From contig NZ_JBHTMY010000003.1 in the NCBI RefSeq assembly GCF_042679565.1, forward strand, positions 248,001 through 312,000: a stretch of DNA of 64,000 bases, in the 5' to 3' direction. The stretch comes from Namhaeicola litoreus (GTDB lineage: Bacteria > Bacteroidota > Bacteroidia > Flavobacteriales > Flavobacteriaceae). The notes under the pieces were generated by a model. That model worked only from the letters and a program-made list of their open reading frames with translations. It did not search any database and was not told the DNA's origin. Below are positions 31,910-40,529 of the stretch, one piece after another (position 1 is the first letter of the stretch; each line of letters starts with the position of its first letter). The translations under genes were made by a program, and so were the position numbers.

Positions 31910-32389
31910 ATGGGACAGGAAATTGAGCGAAAATTTTTGGTAAAAAATGATAGTTACAAAAATCACGCAGAGGAGATGGTTGAAATCAGACAAGGATATT
32001 TGTCATCTGTCCCCGAAAGAAATGTGCGAATAAGAATTAATGGCAATAAAGGAATTATTACTGTTAAAGGATTAGGAAATGAAACCGGAGTTACAAGGTT
32101 CGAATGGGAAAAGGAAATATCCGTTGAAGAAGCGAAAGCACTATTAGATATTTGTGAACCGGGTAAAATTGAAAAGAAAAGGTATATCGTTAAGTATGGA
32201 GAGCATGTGTATGAAGTAGATGAGTTCTTGAATGAAAATCTGGGATTAGTCATCGCAGAACTAGAACTTAGTAGTGAAGATGAATCTTTTGAAAAGCCCG
32301 ATTGGGTTGATAAAGAAGTGACAGGAGAAGTTAAGTATTACAATTCCGAACTCCTTAGAAACCCTTATAAAAACTGGAAGAGCATTTAA
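31910..32389 (+). CDS. CYTH domain protein (triphosphate tunnel metalloenzyme)
   Basis: A 159-residue CYTH protein starting MGQEIERKFLVKN, whose ExExK signature is at the extreme N terminus. It continues with RQGYLSSVPERNVRIRI, TVKGLGNETGVTRFEWE and YEVDEFL, the alternating acidic/basic residues that line the triphosphate tunnel. Bacterial members hydrolyse inorganic tripolyphosphate or nucleoside triphosphates in the cytoplasm. It is only four bases behind the PiT gene and is probably in the same operon, linking phosphate uptake to short-chain polyphosphate metabolism. Its stop codon interlocks with that of the convergent peptidase gene. Confidence 0.92.
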   Translation: MGQEIERKFLVKNDSYKNHAEEMVEIRQGYLSSVPERNVRIRINGNKGIITVKGLGNETGVTRFEWEKEISVEEAKALLDICEPGKIEKKRYIVKYGEHVYEVDEFLNENLGLVIAELELSSEDESFEKPDWVDKEVTGEVKYYNSELLRNPYKNWKSI

Positions 32390-33861
32390 TTTGCTAGTTT
32401 CTTTTCAAATAATTTTACACCCGCTTCATAGTATTTGTCTCCTTTTATCCAAAATGGCGTTTCGGGGTCGTTGGCAATCAATCTACAGGACAAAACATAA
32501 GATTTAAAAAACTTTTCCAGATAATCGTAGTTTAGACTTTCAGGATGATCTGTAACCTGATGGTAGTATTTATTTATTTCTTCATCAAAAGACGTAAAGC
32601 CCATACTATAAGTAGGTGCTGGAATTCCTTTCGCAGCAAAACTTACATTGTCAGACCTGTCAAACAATCCTTGTTCAGCCGCTGGATCATCAATAGCTGT
32701 TAAGCCAAAAGTTTTTGCAGCACCCACGATATGTTTAGCAGAAGATGTTCTGTTTAATCCAATAATAGTTGCCTTTGAAATGTCGTTATAACCCCCATTA
32801 TCACTATTAAAACAAAATACACTTTGATTGAGCGGAACGACAGGGTGTTCAACATACCATTTGCTTCCCAACAGGCCCATTTCTTCACCAGTAAAAAGGA
32901 TAAAAAGAGCCGATCTTTTTGTGGGAAATTTGGCGATATTTTCTGCTGCACTCAGCACTGTCACAGTTCCTACGGCATTGTCACGGGCACCGTTGTAAAT
33001 AGAATCCTTTGTACCGTTTGGTTTTCCAACGCCATTATGGTCATAATGAGCAGAATAGATAACAAATTCATTTTTTAATTTTTCATCAGTTCCTTTTACG
33101 ATTCCAATAACATTCTTAGAATGAATAATTTCTTTACTAATTCCATCCATTTTAATATGGACAGGATTTGCTTTTTGATTATCGTAAAAAACATTTTTTC
33201 CTTCAGGTTTTCTTAACCAAATATACAATAGGTCATCATTGGGTAGGTCGCTTTTCATAACCAGTTGTTCATCATTAAAGTTATGATCTAACCTAGACCA
33301 CATTTCATCTTCCGCAGAGATCAGTTCAATAATTCCTAAAGCCCCATTCTCTTTGGCTAGTTTTGTTTTTTCTTTTCTAAACCTCAAAGCCGATCTCACT
33401 TCATTCTTTTCTGATGATCCGGCCTCCAACAAAACTATTTTTCCGTTGACATTTTTATTTTTATAATCATCGCTCAAACCAAAACCCACATAAATGGCCT
33501 CACCTTTAAAGTTTATATTTGTTTTATCAAATAGGATGAGGTCATTTAATATTTCATCATTTAAATTGATAGACTGACTTTTTGCACGACTTGTTTTTTC
33601 AAAAGGGACGTTTTGATAATAACCATTTTCTTTATCACCCGGTTCGACGCCATAACTTCTAAAAGCATTTGCCAAATAGGCTGCTGCAATATCAATTTCT
33701 GGGGTCCCGGTTTTTCTACCTCTTAATTCGTCTGAAGCTAAAAAATATATTTGCCCCTCAATTTTAAACTTATTTACTGTGCTTTCTACAAGTTCTTTTT
33801 CGGTTTGTGAAGAACAAAGTAGGGTAATTAAAAGTGAAAGACTTAGAAATACTATTTTCAT
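32386..33861 (-). CDS. Secreted M28 family metallopeptidase
   Basis: A 491-residue exported aminopeptidase-like protein: signal peptide (MKIVFLSLSLLITLLCSSQ), a PA-like domain region (about 100-230), and an M28 catalytic domain with the zinc ligands and catalytic residues in place: YSAHYDHNG (His, Asp), GARDNAVGT (bridging Asp), FTGEEMGLLGS (catalytic Glu and zinc ligand), FNSDNGGY (Asp) and YYHQVTDHP (His). It should release N-terminal residues from peptides in the periplasm or outside. The divergent gene is cinA. The end shares a TTAA with the CYTH gene. Confidence 0.92.
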   Translation of the reverse strand: MKIVFLSLSLLITLLCSSQTEKELVESTVNKFKIEGQIYFLASDELRGRKTGTPEIDIAAAYLANAFRSYGVEPGDKENGYYQNVPFEKTSRAKSQSINLNDEILNDLILFDKTNINFKGEAIYVGFGLSDDYKNKNVNGKIVLLEAGSSEKNEVRSALRFRKEKTKLAKENGALGIIELISAEDEMWSRLDHNFNDEQLVMKSDLPNDDLLYIWLRKPEGKNVFYDNQKANPVHIKMDGISKEIIHSKNVIGIVKGTDEKLKNEFVIYSAHYDHNGVGKPNGTKDSIYNGARDNAVGTVTVLSAAENIAKFPTKRSALFILFTGEEMGLLGSKWYVEHPVVPLNQSVFCFNSDNGGYNDISKATIIGLNRTSSAKHIVGAAKTFGLTAIDDPAAEQGLFDRSDNVSFAAKGIPAPTYSMGFTSFDEEINKYYHQVTDHPESLNYDYLEKFFKSYVLSCRLIANDPETPFWIKGDKYYEAGVKLFEKKLAN

Positions 33862-33962
33862 ATACTAATTTTAGAATATTGCGAATGTAGTAAAAACCTT
33901 TAATTGAATTCTGTTGATAATTTGCAGATGATGATTGTTTTCTTTTTCTGAAAATACAAGTG

Positions 33963-33970
33963 TATCTTTG
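33963..33970 (+). promoter_or_regulatory. Probable -7 element of cinA
   Basis: TATCTTTG, an exact TAnnTTTG match, lies 22 bases before the TTG I take as the cinA start. It overlaps an in-frame ATG (33960-33962) just upstream; a promoter here would exclude that ATG from the message. The -33 TTG is not at ideal spacing (nearest is 25 bases away). Confidence 0.55.
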
Positions 33971-33992
33971 CGATAACTTAAAAATCAAGACC

Positions 33993-35240
33993 TTGTTAGC
34001 AGAAATCATTACAATAGGAGACGAAATTTTAATCGGTCAAATTACTGATACTAACTCTAAATGGATAGCTGAAAGATTAAATGAAATTGGTATTTCTGTA
34101 TATCAAATCACTTCAATTCAAGACGATAAGGAGCATATTTTAAAAACCTTAAAAGAAGCAGAGAAAAATGTTGATTTAATCATCATAACGGGGGGGTTGG
34201 GTCCAACAAAAGACGATATTACGAAAAATACGCTAGCAGAATATTTTCAGGATGAGTTGATTTATAGACCTGATGTTGCTGAGCATATCAGGCAACTTTT
34301 TTCAAAAATTAGAATTCGGGTTACACATTTAGACGATCATCAAGCAATGTTGCCCTCAAAATCGGTAGTACTTAAAAATCAATACGGAACGGCTAGTGGC
34401 ATGTGGTTCAACGAAAACGGGAAAATAGTTGTTTCGCTACCAGGAGTTCCATTTGAAATGAAAGGTTTGATGTCTGAAACTGTAATTCCAAAATTGCAGG
34501 CATCTTTAAAACTCCCATTTATTATCCACAAGACAATGCAGACCTATGGATTGGGTGAGAGTAGAGTGGCCGAAAGACTTGAAGATTGGGAAGGTTCATT
34601 GCCAAAGCACATTAAAATGGCTTATTTGCCTTCATTTGGTAAGTTGCGTTTGCGATTGAGTGGGAAAGGGTTTGATCAATTAGAGCTCAAAAAATCTATA
34701 GATGATCAAATGACAAAACTGGAAGAATTACTTGAAGATATTTTTGTCGGTTATGAGGAATCTGAAAATATTGAGCAAATTGTACATAAGCTTTGTATAG
34801 ATAATACATTGACTTTAAGTTCAGCTGAGAGTTGTACAGGAGGTAAAATTGCTCAAATGATTACGGCAATTCCTGGTGCATCAAATTTTTATAAAGGATC
34901 CGTTATTGCTTATTCAAAAGAAATAAAGGAGCAAGTTTTAGGGGTTCAGCCGGATATCATAGAAGAATTTTCTGTGGTAAGTGCTGAGGTAGCTAAAGAA
35001 ATGGCTTTGAAGTGCAAAAAAATTTTTCAGTCAGATTTTGCCCTGGCCACAACGGGAAATGCCGGTCCGGGGAAAGATGATACAGATCAATCTGTCGGTA
35101 CCGTGTTTATCGCGCTGGCTTCACAAAATGGTGTTTTGGTCGAAGAATTTAATTTTGGAAAACCTAGAGAAAAAGTCATAAATAAAGCCGCCAATAAAGC
35201 CTTGGAAATTTTAAAAAATGAAATAAGAAAAAACTATTAA
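33993..35240 (+). CDS. cinA: CinA family nicotinamide-nucleotide amidohydrolase / MoCF-domain protein
   Basis: A 415-residue two-domain protein. The N-terminal domain has the MoCF fold (AEIITIGDEILIGQITDTNS, TGGLGPTKDDITKNTLAE); the C-terminal domain is PncC-like (SSAESCTGGKIAQMI, ATTGNAGPG), which hydrolyses NMN to NaMN in pyridine-nucleotide recycling. The N-terminal domain in related proteins is an ADP-ribose pyrophosphatase. The start TTG is chosen since the family begins directly with (M)xAEIITIG and a -7 promoter box lies over the upstream ATG; use of the ATG would add 11 non-conserved residues. It precedes the ribosomal protein genes by 73 bases. Confidence 0.93.
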   Translation: MLAEIITIGDEILIGQITDTNSKWIAERLNEIGISVYQITSIQDDKEHILKTLKEAEKNVDLIIITGGLGPTKDDITKNTLAEYFQDELIYRPDVAEHIRQLFSKIRIRVTHLDDHQAMLPSKSVVLKNQYGTASGMWFNENGKIVVSLPGVPFEMKGLMSETVIPKLQASLKLPFIIHKTMQTYGLGESRVAERLEDWEGSLPKHIKMAYLPSFGKLRLRLSGKGFDQLELKKSIDDQMTKLEELLEDIFVGYEESENIEQIVHKLCIDNTLTLSSAESCTGGKIAQMITAIPGASNFYKGSVIAYSKEIKEQVLGVQPDIIEEFSVVSAEVAKEMALKCKKIFQSDFALATTGNAGPGKDDTDQSVGTVFIALASQNGVLVEEFNFGKPREKVINKAANKALEILKNEIRKNY

Positions 35241-35247
35241 AAAATAG

Positions 35248-35278
35248 TTTGCTACATCCAAAATAAATGTTATTTTTG
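35248..35278 (+). promoter_or_regulatory. Bacteroidota-type promoter of rpmB operon
   Basis: TTTG at 35248-35251, a 19-base spacer and TATTTTTG at 35271-35278 match the -33/-7 consensus of Bacteroidota primary sigma factor in both boxes and spacing. The box ends 35 bases before the rpmB start, giving a leader of about 30 bases. Confidence 0.8.
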
Positions 35279-35313
35279 CACCTCGTTTTGAATCTACATT
35301 AAATAAGTTAGAG

Positions 35314-35553
35314 ATGTCAAGAGTTTGTGAGCTTACAGGAAAAAGAGCGATGGTTGGAAACAATGTGTCGCATGCGTTAAATCGTACGAAGAGAAAATTT
35401 AAGGTTAATTTGCTGAAAAAGCGTTTTTATCTTCCTGAAGAAGATAGATGGGTTGTATTAAAAATTTCTGCCAATGCTTTAAAAACAATTAACAAAAAAG
35501 GAATTGATGCTGTGCTCAAAGAAGCAAAAGCTAACGGTTATTTGAAAAAATAA
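35314..35553 (+). CDS. rpmB: 50S ribosomal protein L28
   Basis: Typical bL28 of 79 residues: MSRVCELTGKRAMVGNNVSHALNRTKRKF, then the VNLLKKRFYLPEEDRWV and NKKGIDAVLKEA segments. Only one cysteine is present in the N-terminal motif, so it is the zinc-free form. First gene of the rpmB-rpmG-bL38 operon; the next gene begins six bases after the stop codon. An essential component of the large subunit near the E-site side. Confidence 0.98.
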   Translation: MSRVCELTGKRAMVGNNVSHALNRTKRKFKVNLLKKRFYLPEEDRWVVLKISANALKTINKKGIDAVLKEAKANGYLKK

Positions 35554-35559
35554 AAAGAA

Positions 35560-35748
35560 ATGGCAAAGAAGAGCAAAGGAAATAGAATCCAAGTGATATT
35601 AGAATGTACAGAACACAAAACTTCTGGACAGCCTGGAACTTCTAGGTATATCACTACAAAAAACAAGAAAAATACTCCAGACAGAATGGAATTGAAAAAA
35701 TTCAATCCAATTTTGAAGAAAGTAACTGTTCACAAAGAGATAAAATAA
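35560..35748 (+). CDS. rpmG: 50S ribosomal protein L33
   Basis: A bL33 protein of 62 residues: MAKKSKGNRIQVILECTEHK, SRYITTKNKKNTPDRMELKKFNP and the basic end KVTVHKEIK. One cysteine only (CTEH), so the zinc-binding CxxC pairs of the C+ form are missing. Located between rpmB and the bL38 gene, seven bases from the latter. Confidence 0.97.
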   Translation: MAKKSKGNRIQVILECTEHKTSGQPGTSRYITTKNKKNTPDRMELKKFNPILKKVTVHKEIK

Positions 35749-35755
35749 TTAGATC

Positions 35756-35908
35756 ATGGCAAAGAAAGCAGTAGCATCGTTACAAACAGGTTCGAAAAGA
35801 TTGACAAAAGTTGTCAAAATGGTGAAGTCGCCTAAATCAGGAGCTTACACTTTCGAAGAGAGCATTATGGATCCTGACAAAGTAAATGACTTCTTAAATA
35901 AGAAATAA
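35756..35908 (+). CDS. Ribosomal protein bL38 (DUF4295)
   Basis: A short gene of 50 codons: MAKKAVASLQTGSKRLTKVV, then KMVKSPKSGAYTFEESIMD and a basic C-terminal helix. It is rich in Lys and Arg, begins with ATG seven bases after rpmG, and ends ahead of a terminator. This is the Bacteroidota-only DUF4295 family, which I recall being identified as a large-subunit protein (bL38) in the Flavobacterium johnsoniae ribosome structure. Its place behind rpmB-rpmG is the standard one in this phylum. Confidence 0.92.
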   Translation: MAKKAVASLQTGSKRLTKVVKMVKSPKSGAYTFEESIMDPDKVNDFLNKK

Positions 35909-35930
35909 TCTCTTACTTTAAAAATATAAC

Positions 35931-35966
35931 AAAGCTACTTTCCATCAAGGAAGTAGCTTTTTCTTT
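35931..35966 (+). terminator. Intrinsic terminator of the rpmB-rpmG-bL38 operon
   Basis: Inverted repeat AAAGCTACTT/AAGTAGCTTT (35931-35940 and 35951-35960) around TCCATCAAGG, with two further G:C pairs possible through a bulge, followed by a T-rich tract (TTCTTTTTT). It begins 22 bases after the bL38 stop codon. Confidence 0.9.
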
Positions 35967-36053
35967 TTTATATTTGTAATCTTTTTGAAATAAAAAAGAT
36001 GACTATGGGAATGGCCCCATTTTTTATTCGTTTTACCCCAAAATACGATCCAA

Positions 36054-37004
36054 ATGAGTTTATTTAAAAAGTTTTTTTCAAAAGAAAAAAAAGAGACTTT
36101 AGACAAAGGTTTAGAAAAAAGCAGTAGTTCCTTTTTAAATAAATTATCAAAGGCTATTGTTGGCAAATCTAAAGTTGATGATGAGGTTTTAGATGATCTA
36201 GAAGAAATCTTAATCGCTTCTGATGTTGGTGTTGATACTACTTTAAAAATAGTTGAGAGAATTGAAAAACGGGTAGCGCAAGATAAGTATTTTGGCACTG
36301 ACGAACTCAACAAAATATTGCGAGAAGAAATAACAACACTTTTAATTGAATCTGAAAAAGGTGGAAATATCGACTCTGTTGATAGTTTGCCAAAACCATA
36401 TGTAATCATGGTTGTTGGGGTAAATGGTGTTGGGAAAACTACAACAATAGGTAAACTTGCGGCCCAATTCAAAAAAGAAGGAAAATCTGTTGTTCTTGGT
36501 GCTGGAGATACTTTTAGAGCAGCTGCAATAGATCAGTTACAAATATGGGCAGATCGTGTCGGTGTTACATTGATAAGACAAAATATGGGAAGTGACCCTG
36601 CTTCGGTAGCCTATGATACTGTTCAATCTGCTGTAAAGCAAAATGCAGATGTAGTTATCATAGATACGGCAGGTCGATTGCATAATAAGGTCAATTTAAT
36701 GAATGAATTGTCGAAGATCAAGAGAGTTATGCAAAAGATTAAACCTGATTTGCCCAATGAGGTGCTCCTGGTTTTAGACGGATCTACAGGTCAAAACGCT
36801 TTTGAACAAGCCAAACAATTTACCAAAGCAACAGAGGTGACTGCCTTGGCGATCACTAAATTGGACGGTACTGCAAAAGGTGGTGTGGTCATTGGTATTT
36901 CAGATCAATTTCAAATACCTGTGAAGTATATTGGGGTTGGAGAAGGAATTGATGATCTCCAGATGTTTGATAAAGTAGAATTTGTGGATTCATTTTTTAA
37001 ATAA
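36054..37004 (+). CDS. ftsY: Signal recognition particle receptor FtsY
   Basis: A 316-residue SRP GTPase: short charged N terminus, the N-domain helices, then the G-domain with G1 GVNGVGKTT (122-130), the DTFRAAAIDQL segment, G3 DTAGRLHN and G4 TKLDGTAKGG, and the end DDLQMFDKVEFVDSFF. It docks ribosome-nascent-chain complexes to the membrane. As in other Bacteroidota, the acidic A-domain is reduced to a few dozen mostly basic residues. A TATATTTG box at 35969-35976 might be its promoter, just behind the preceding terminator. Confidence 0.97.
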   Translation: MSLFKKFFSKEKKETLDKGLEKSSSSFLNKLSKAIVGKSKVDDEVLDDLEEILIASDVGVDTTLKIVERIEKRVAQDKYFGTDELNKILREEITTLLIESEKGGNIDSVDSLPKPYVIMVVGVNGVGKTTTIGKLAAQFKKEGKSVVLGAGDTFRAAAIDQLQIWADRVGVTLIRQNMGSDPASVAYDTVQSAVKQNADVVIIDTAGRLHNKVNLMNELSKIKRVMQKIKPDLPNEVLLVLDGSTGQNAFEQAKQFTKATEVTALAITKLDGTAKGGVVIGISDQFQIPVKYIGVGEGIDDLQMFDKVEFVDSFFK

Positions 37005-37056
37005 TCAATAAGTAAGCTTTGACTTAAAACAAAGTAATCACATAATTTATAGTAGT

Positions 37057-38373
37057 ATGAGGACAAAATCCACGAAGAAGAATAAGATCAATGTAGTTAC
37101 TTTAGGTTGCTCTAAAAATGTTTACGACAGTGAGGTTTTAATGGGTCAATTAAAAGCGAATAACAAAGAAGTAGTGCATGAAGATGAAAATGATGAAGGG
37201 AATATTGTTGTGATCAACACCTGTGGATTCATAGGAAAAGCCAAAGAAGAATCTGTCAATACAATTTTGCATTATGCTCAAAAAAAGGAGTTGGGTGAAA
37301 TAGATAAGGTATTTGTTACAGGTTGTTTAAGTGAACGGTACAAGCCCGACTTAGAAAAGGAAATTCCGGATGTTGATAGTTATTTTGGAACACACGATTT
37401 GCCCAATTTACTAAAAGCGCTTGGGGCAGATTACAAGCATGAATTAGTAGGAGAGCGATTAACAACTACACCGAAGCATTATGCCTATTTAAAAATAGCA
37501 GAAGGTTGTGACAGGCCGTGTTCTTTTTGCGCAATTCCTTTGATGCGTGGAAAACATGTATCTACACCCATTGAGGATTTAGTAACGGAGGCTGAAAAAC
37601 TCGCACAAAAGGGGATCAAAGAATTGATTTTAATTGCCCAAGATTTAACCTATTATGGACTAGATATCTACAAAAAAAGAGCTTTGGCAGAATTGCTTTT
37701 GGCATTGGTAAAAGTTGATGGTATTGAATGGATCAGGTTGCATTATGCCTTCCCAACCGGATTTCCGATAGATGTATTGGATGTAATGAAAAATGAGCCA
37801 AAGGTATGTAATTACATAGATATTCCTCTCCAACACGTCAATACAGAAATATTGAAATCAATGAAGAGAGGAACAACAGCAGAAAAAACAAAACAGTTAT
37901 TGACCAGTTTTAGAGAAAAAGTGCCCAATATGGCTGTGCGAACGACTTTGATAGTCGGGTATCCTGGAGAAACTGAAGAGCAATTCAATGAACTTAAACA
38001 GTTTGTTATCGATTCAAAATTTGATAGAATGGGTTGTTTTGCTTATTCACATGAGGAGAATACTTCGGCCTATTTATTGGAAGATAATGTGCCTGAAAAA
38101 GTAAAAGAAAGAAGAGTAAATGAATTGATGGAAATTCAAAGTCAAATTTCTTTTGATCTTAATCAGGAAAAAGTAGGGAAAGTATTTAAATGTATATTTG
38201 ATAGAAAAGAAGGAGATTTTTTTATTGGCCGAACCGAGTTTGATAGTCCCGATGTAGATAATGAAGTATTGGTAGATGCCAAGAATCATTATATTCAAAT
38301 AGGTCAATTTATCGATATAGAGATAACAGAGGCTAGTGATTTTGACCTTTACGGAATACCTGTACGTAAATAA
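37057..38373 (+). CDS. rimO: Ribosomal protein S12 methylthiotransferase RimO
   Basis: Radical-SAM methylthiotransferase, 438 residues. UPF0004 N-terminal domain with VVTLGCSKNVYDSEVLMGQ (first Cys ligand; GCSKN is the RimO form), INTCGFI and TGCLSERY (second and third Cys), then the radical-SAM motif EGCDRPCSFCAIP (CxxxCxxC) and a C-terminal TRAM domain (GKVFKCIFD...). It methylthiolates the conserved aspartate of S12. It lies between ftsY and bshC, separate by short gaps. Confidence 0.97.
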   Translation: MRTKSTKKNKINVVTLGCSKNVYDSEVLMGQLKANNKEVVHEDENDEGNIVVINTCGFIGKAKEESVNTILHYAQKKELGEIDKVFVTGCLSERYKPDLEKEIPDVDSYFGTHDLPNLLKALGADYKHELVGERLTTTPKHYAYLKIAEGCDRPCSFCAIPLMRGKHVSTPIEDLVTEAEKLAQKGIKELILIAQDLTYYGLDIYKKRALAELLLALVKVDGIEWIRLHYAFPTGFPIDVLDVMKNEPKVCNYIDIPLQHVNTEILKSMKRGTTAEKTKQLLTSFREKVPNMAVRTTLIVGYPGETEEQFNELKQFVIDSKFDRMGCFAYSHEENTSAYLLEDNVPEKVKERRVNELMEIQSQISFDLNQEKVGKVFKCIFDRKEGDFFIGRTEFDSPDVDNEVLVDAKNHYIQIGQFIDIEITEASDFDLYGIPVRK

Positions 38374-38451
38374 GGTTCCTCAGAGTTTATAAGGTTAGAA
38401 ATTTTTGAAGATAAAACCGTATTTTTACGTCAAATTTTTATCACTATAGAT

Positions 38452-40047
38452 TTGACTTTTTCAACTTTACCTCATCATAAAACGGGCTATTCAACTAAAA
38501 TCATTCGCGATTATCTTAATCAAGACGAAAATATCAGGTCATTTTATAATCGTTTCCAAACCATAGAAGATTTTAAGGGTCAAATAGAGGAAAAGCTTAG
38601 TTCATATCCCAACCAAAACAGAGAAGTACTCGTAAAAAGTGTGAAGGCTCAATATCTTGAAACACCGGTTTCAGAATTGACCATGCATCATATAAATTTA
38701 TTGTCAGAGGATAATACGTTTACGGTAGTTACCGGACATCAATTAAACTTGTTCACAGGACCTCTATATTTTTTGTATAAAATTACCTCAACAATTAACT
38801 TGTGTAAGAAATTGAAAAAGGAATACACAGATTTTAATTTTGTACCTGTATATTGGATGGCAACAGAGGATCATGATTTTGAAGAGATAAATTATTTCAG
38901 ATATAAGAATGAAAAAATTGAATGGAAAAGAGCGGCAGGTGGGCCTGTGGGTCGATTTAAAAATGATGGATTAGATATTGTATTGAATGAGTTTTCTGAG
39001 CTTTTGGGTAAAAGTAGTCATGCCAAAAAGTTAAAAGGGATGTTCAAAATGGCATATTTAGATCATGAAAATTTAGCTATGGCTACTCGTTTTTTGGCAA
39101 ATGAGCTCTTTGGTGAAGAAGGTTTAGTGATTGTTGATGGCGACGATAAAAATCTCAAAAGACTTTTTCAACCTTATATGGCAAATGAGTTGTTCGAAAA
39201 CATTTGTGCGGAAAGGGTTTTGGATACATCCGAGAGGTTGAGTGAACAGTACGATACTCAGGTAAACCCAAGAGAAATTAATCTTTTTTATATCGAAGAT
39301 GGGCTTAGAGAGCGCATTGTAGAAGAAAATGGACTTTTTAAAGTAAATGAAACGAATTTAGTTTTTACTAAAGAAGAAATTCGAACAGAGCTCGAAAATT
39401 TCCCTCAGAAGTTCAGTCCAAACGTTTTAGTGAGACCCTTGTACCAAGAGGTTATTTTACCTAATCTTTGTTACATTGGAGGAGGAGGTGAGTTGGCTTA
39501 CTGGTTACAGTTAAAAGATTTTTTTGAATCGCAAAAAGTTCCATTTCCCATTTTATTATTAAGAAATTCAGCATTAATCCTCAATAAAAAGCAAAGTGAA
39601 AAACTAAGGAAATTAGATATTTCTATGGAGGAACTCTTTTTTCCAACGCATAAATTGATTCAAACGAAGATCAAAGAAGAATCTAGCATAGAAATTGATT
39701 TTTCTGAACAAAGGGCATTATTGGAACAGATGTTTTCTACATTAGAAGAACTATCTAATAAAACCGACAGATCTTTTTCAGGAGCAGTGAGAGCCCAACA
39801 TAAAAAGCAATTGAATGGCTTAGCTAATTTAGAAAAGAAACTACTCAGAGCCGAAGCTCGTAAGCATAAAGATCTTGTAAATAGAATAGAGTTGATTAAA
39901 AGCGAACTTTTCCCGAAAGGTTCTTTGCAAGAAAGAATAACTAATTTTTCTACTTTTTACGAAGAAAGTGGGCAAGCTTTTGTGCAATTATTGCTAGAAA
40001 CATTTGATCCACTTTTACAGGAGTTTTATATTATTGAGCTAGATTAG
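38452..40047 (+). CDS. bshC: Bacillithiol biosynthesis cysteine-adding enzyme BshC
   Basis: A 531-residue BshC, adding cysteine to glucosaminyl-malate in the last step of bacillithiol synthesis. Recognisable are GYSTKIIRDYLNQDENIRSFYNRF near the start, VVTGHQLNLFTGPLYFLYKI, PVYWMATEDHDFEEINY, FSPNVLVRPLYQEVILPNLCYIGG and the coiled-coil end region. The start is a TTG: no ATG is available in frame upstream, and the N-terminal family pattern begins within ten codons of the TTG. Its last nine bases overlap the convergent Nudix gene. bshA and bshB are not in the window. Confidence 0.94.
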   Translation: MTFSTLPHHKTGYSTKIIRDYLNQDENIRSFYNRFQTIEDFKGQIEEKLSSYPNQNREVLVKSVKAQYLETPVSELTMHHINLLSEDNTFTVVTGHQLNLFTGPLYFLYKITSTINLCKKLKKEYTDFNFVPVYWMATEDHDFEEINYFRYKNEKIEWKRAAGGPVGRFKNDGLDIVLNEFSELLGKSSHAKKLKGMFKMAYLDHENLAMATRFLANELFGEEGLVIVDGDDKNLKRLFQPYMANELFENICAERVLDTSERLSEQYDTQVNPREINLFYIEDGLRERIVEENGLFKVNETNLVFTKEEIRTELENFPQKFSPNVLVRPLYQEVILPNLCYIGGGGELAYWLQLKDFFESQKVPFPILLLRNSALILNKKQSEKLRKLDISMEELFFPTHKLIQTKIKEESSIEIDFSEQRALLEQMFSTLEELSNKTDRSFSGAVRAQHKKQLNGLANLEKKLLRAEARKHKDLVNRIELIKSELFPKGSLQERITNFSTFYEESGQAFVQLLLETFDPLLQEFYIIELD

Positions 40048-40470
40048 TCCTGCGATTTCTAAAGCCCTCCAATAGGCTTGTGCTCTGTATTCTGTCTCAA
40101 AATTAGGAAGTTCATGAGGTAAAATCCAATGCAGTTCATCAAATTCATCATCCTGTGGAATTATATTTGTAGTATGGTCAAACCTTATCTTTACAATTGA
40201 CAATTCTTGCCCCATCCATACAGGATGACAATCGGGAGGAAATGGATAATTAATTTTTTCTTCATAGATGGAAAGGATATATTGCTCATCGAGATGATAA
40301 TCTAATTCTTCACGTAATTCTCGTTTAATACCACATATTAAATCTTCTTTTGGTTCCAATCCTCCTTGTGGGAATTTATAACTTCTATCTCTTGGAGAAT
40401 AACCTATCAATACTTTGCCTTCATCATTTAAAATGACTGCCATTACAGCTTGACGGAAAATTTTTGCCAT
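40039..40470 (-). CDS. Nudix hydrolase (RppH/Ap4A hydrolase type)
   Basis: A 143-residue single Nudix domain. The Nudix box is GGLEPKEDLICGIKRELREELDY: GxxxxxE and REUxEE are intact, but the usual Gly near the end is Asp. FRQAVMAVILND at the N terminus and PQDDEFDELHWILPHEL at the end fit RppH/dinucleoside-polyphosphate hydrolases, which remove pyrophosphate from 5' ends of RNA or split Ap4A. Cytoplasmic. It overlaps the 3' end of bshC by nine bases on the other strand and is isolated from the upstream gene by a terminator. Confidence 0.88.
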   Translation of the reverse strand: MAKIFRQAVMAVILNDEGKVLIGYSPRDRSYKFPQGGLEPKEDLICGIKRELREELDYHLDEQYILSIYEEKINYPFPPDCHPVWMGQELSIVKIRFDHTTNIIPQDDEFDELHWILPHELPNFETEYRAQAYWRALEIAGLI

Positions 40471-40480
40471 AATCTAAAAT

Positions 40481-40509
40481 AAAAAAAAAAGATCGCAATT
40501 GCGATCTTT
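40481..40509 (-). terminator. Intrinsic terminator of the 40.5-41 kb gene
   Basis: On the minus strand a perfect palindrome AAAGATCGCAATTGCGATCTTT is followed by about ten T residues (the A-run 40481-40490 on the plus strand). It is 20 bases past the stop codon of the hypothetical protein and just before the Nudix gene start. Confidence 0.85.
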
Positions 40510-40529
40510 AATATTGTAAAATAAATGTT

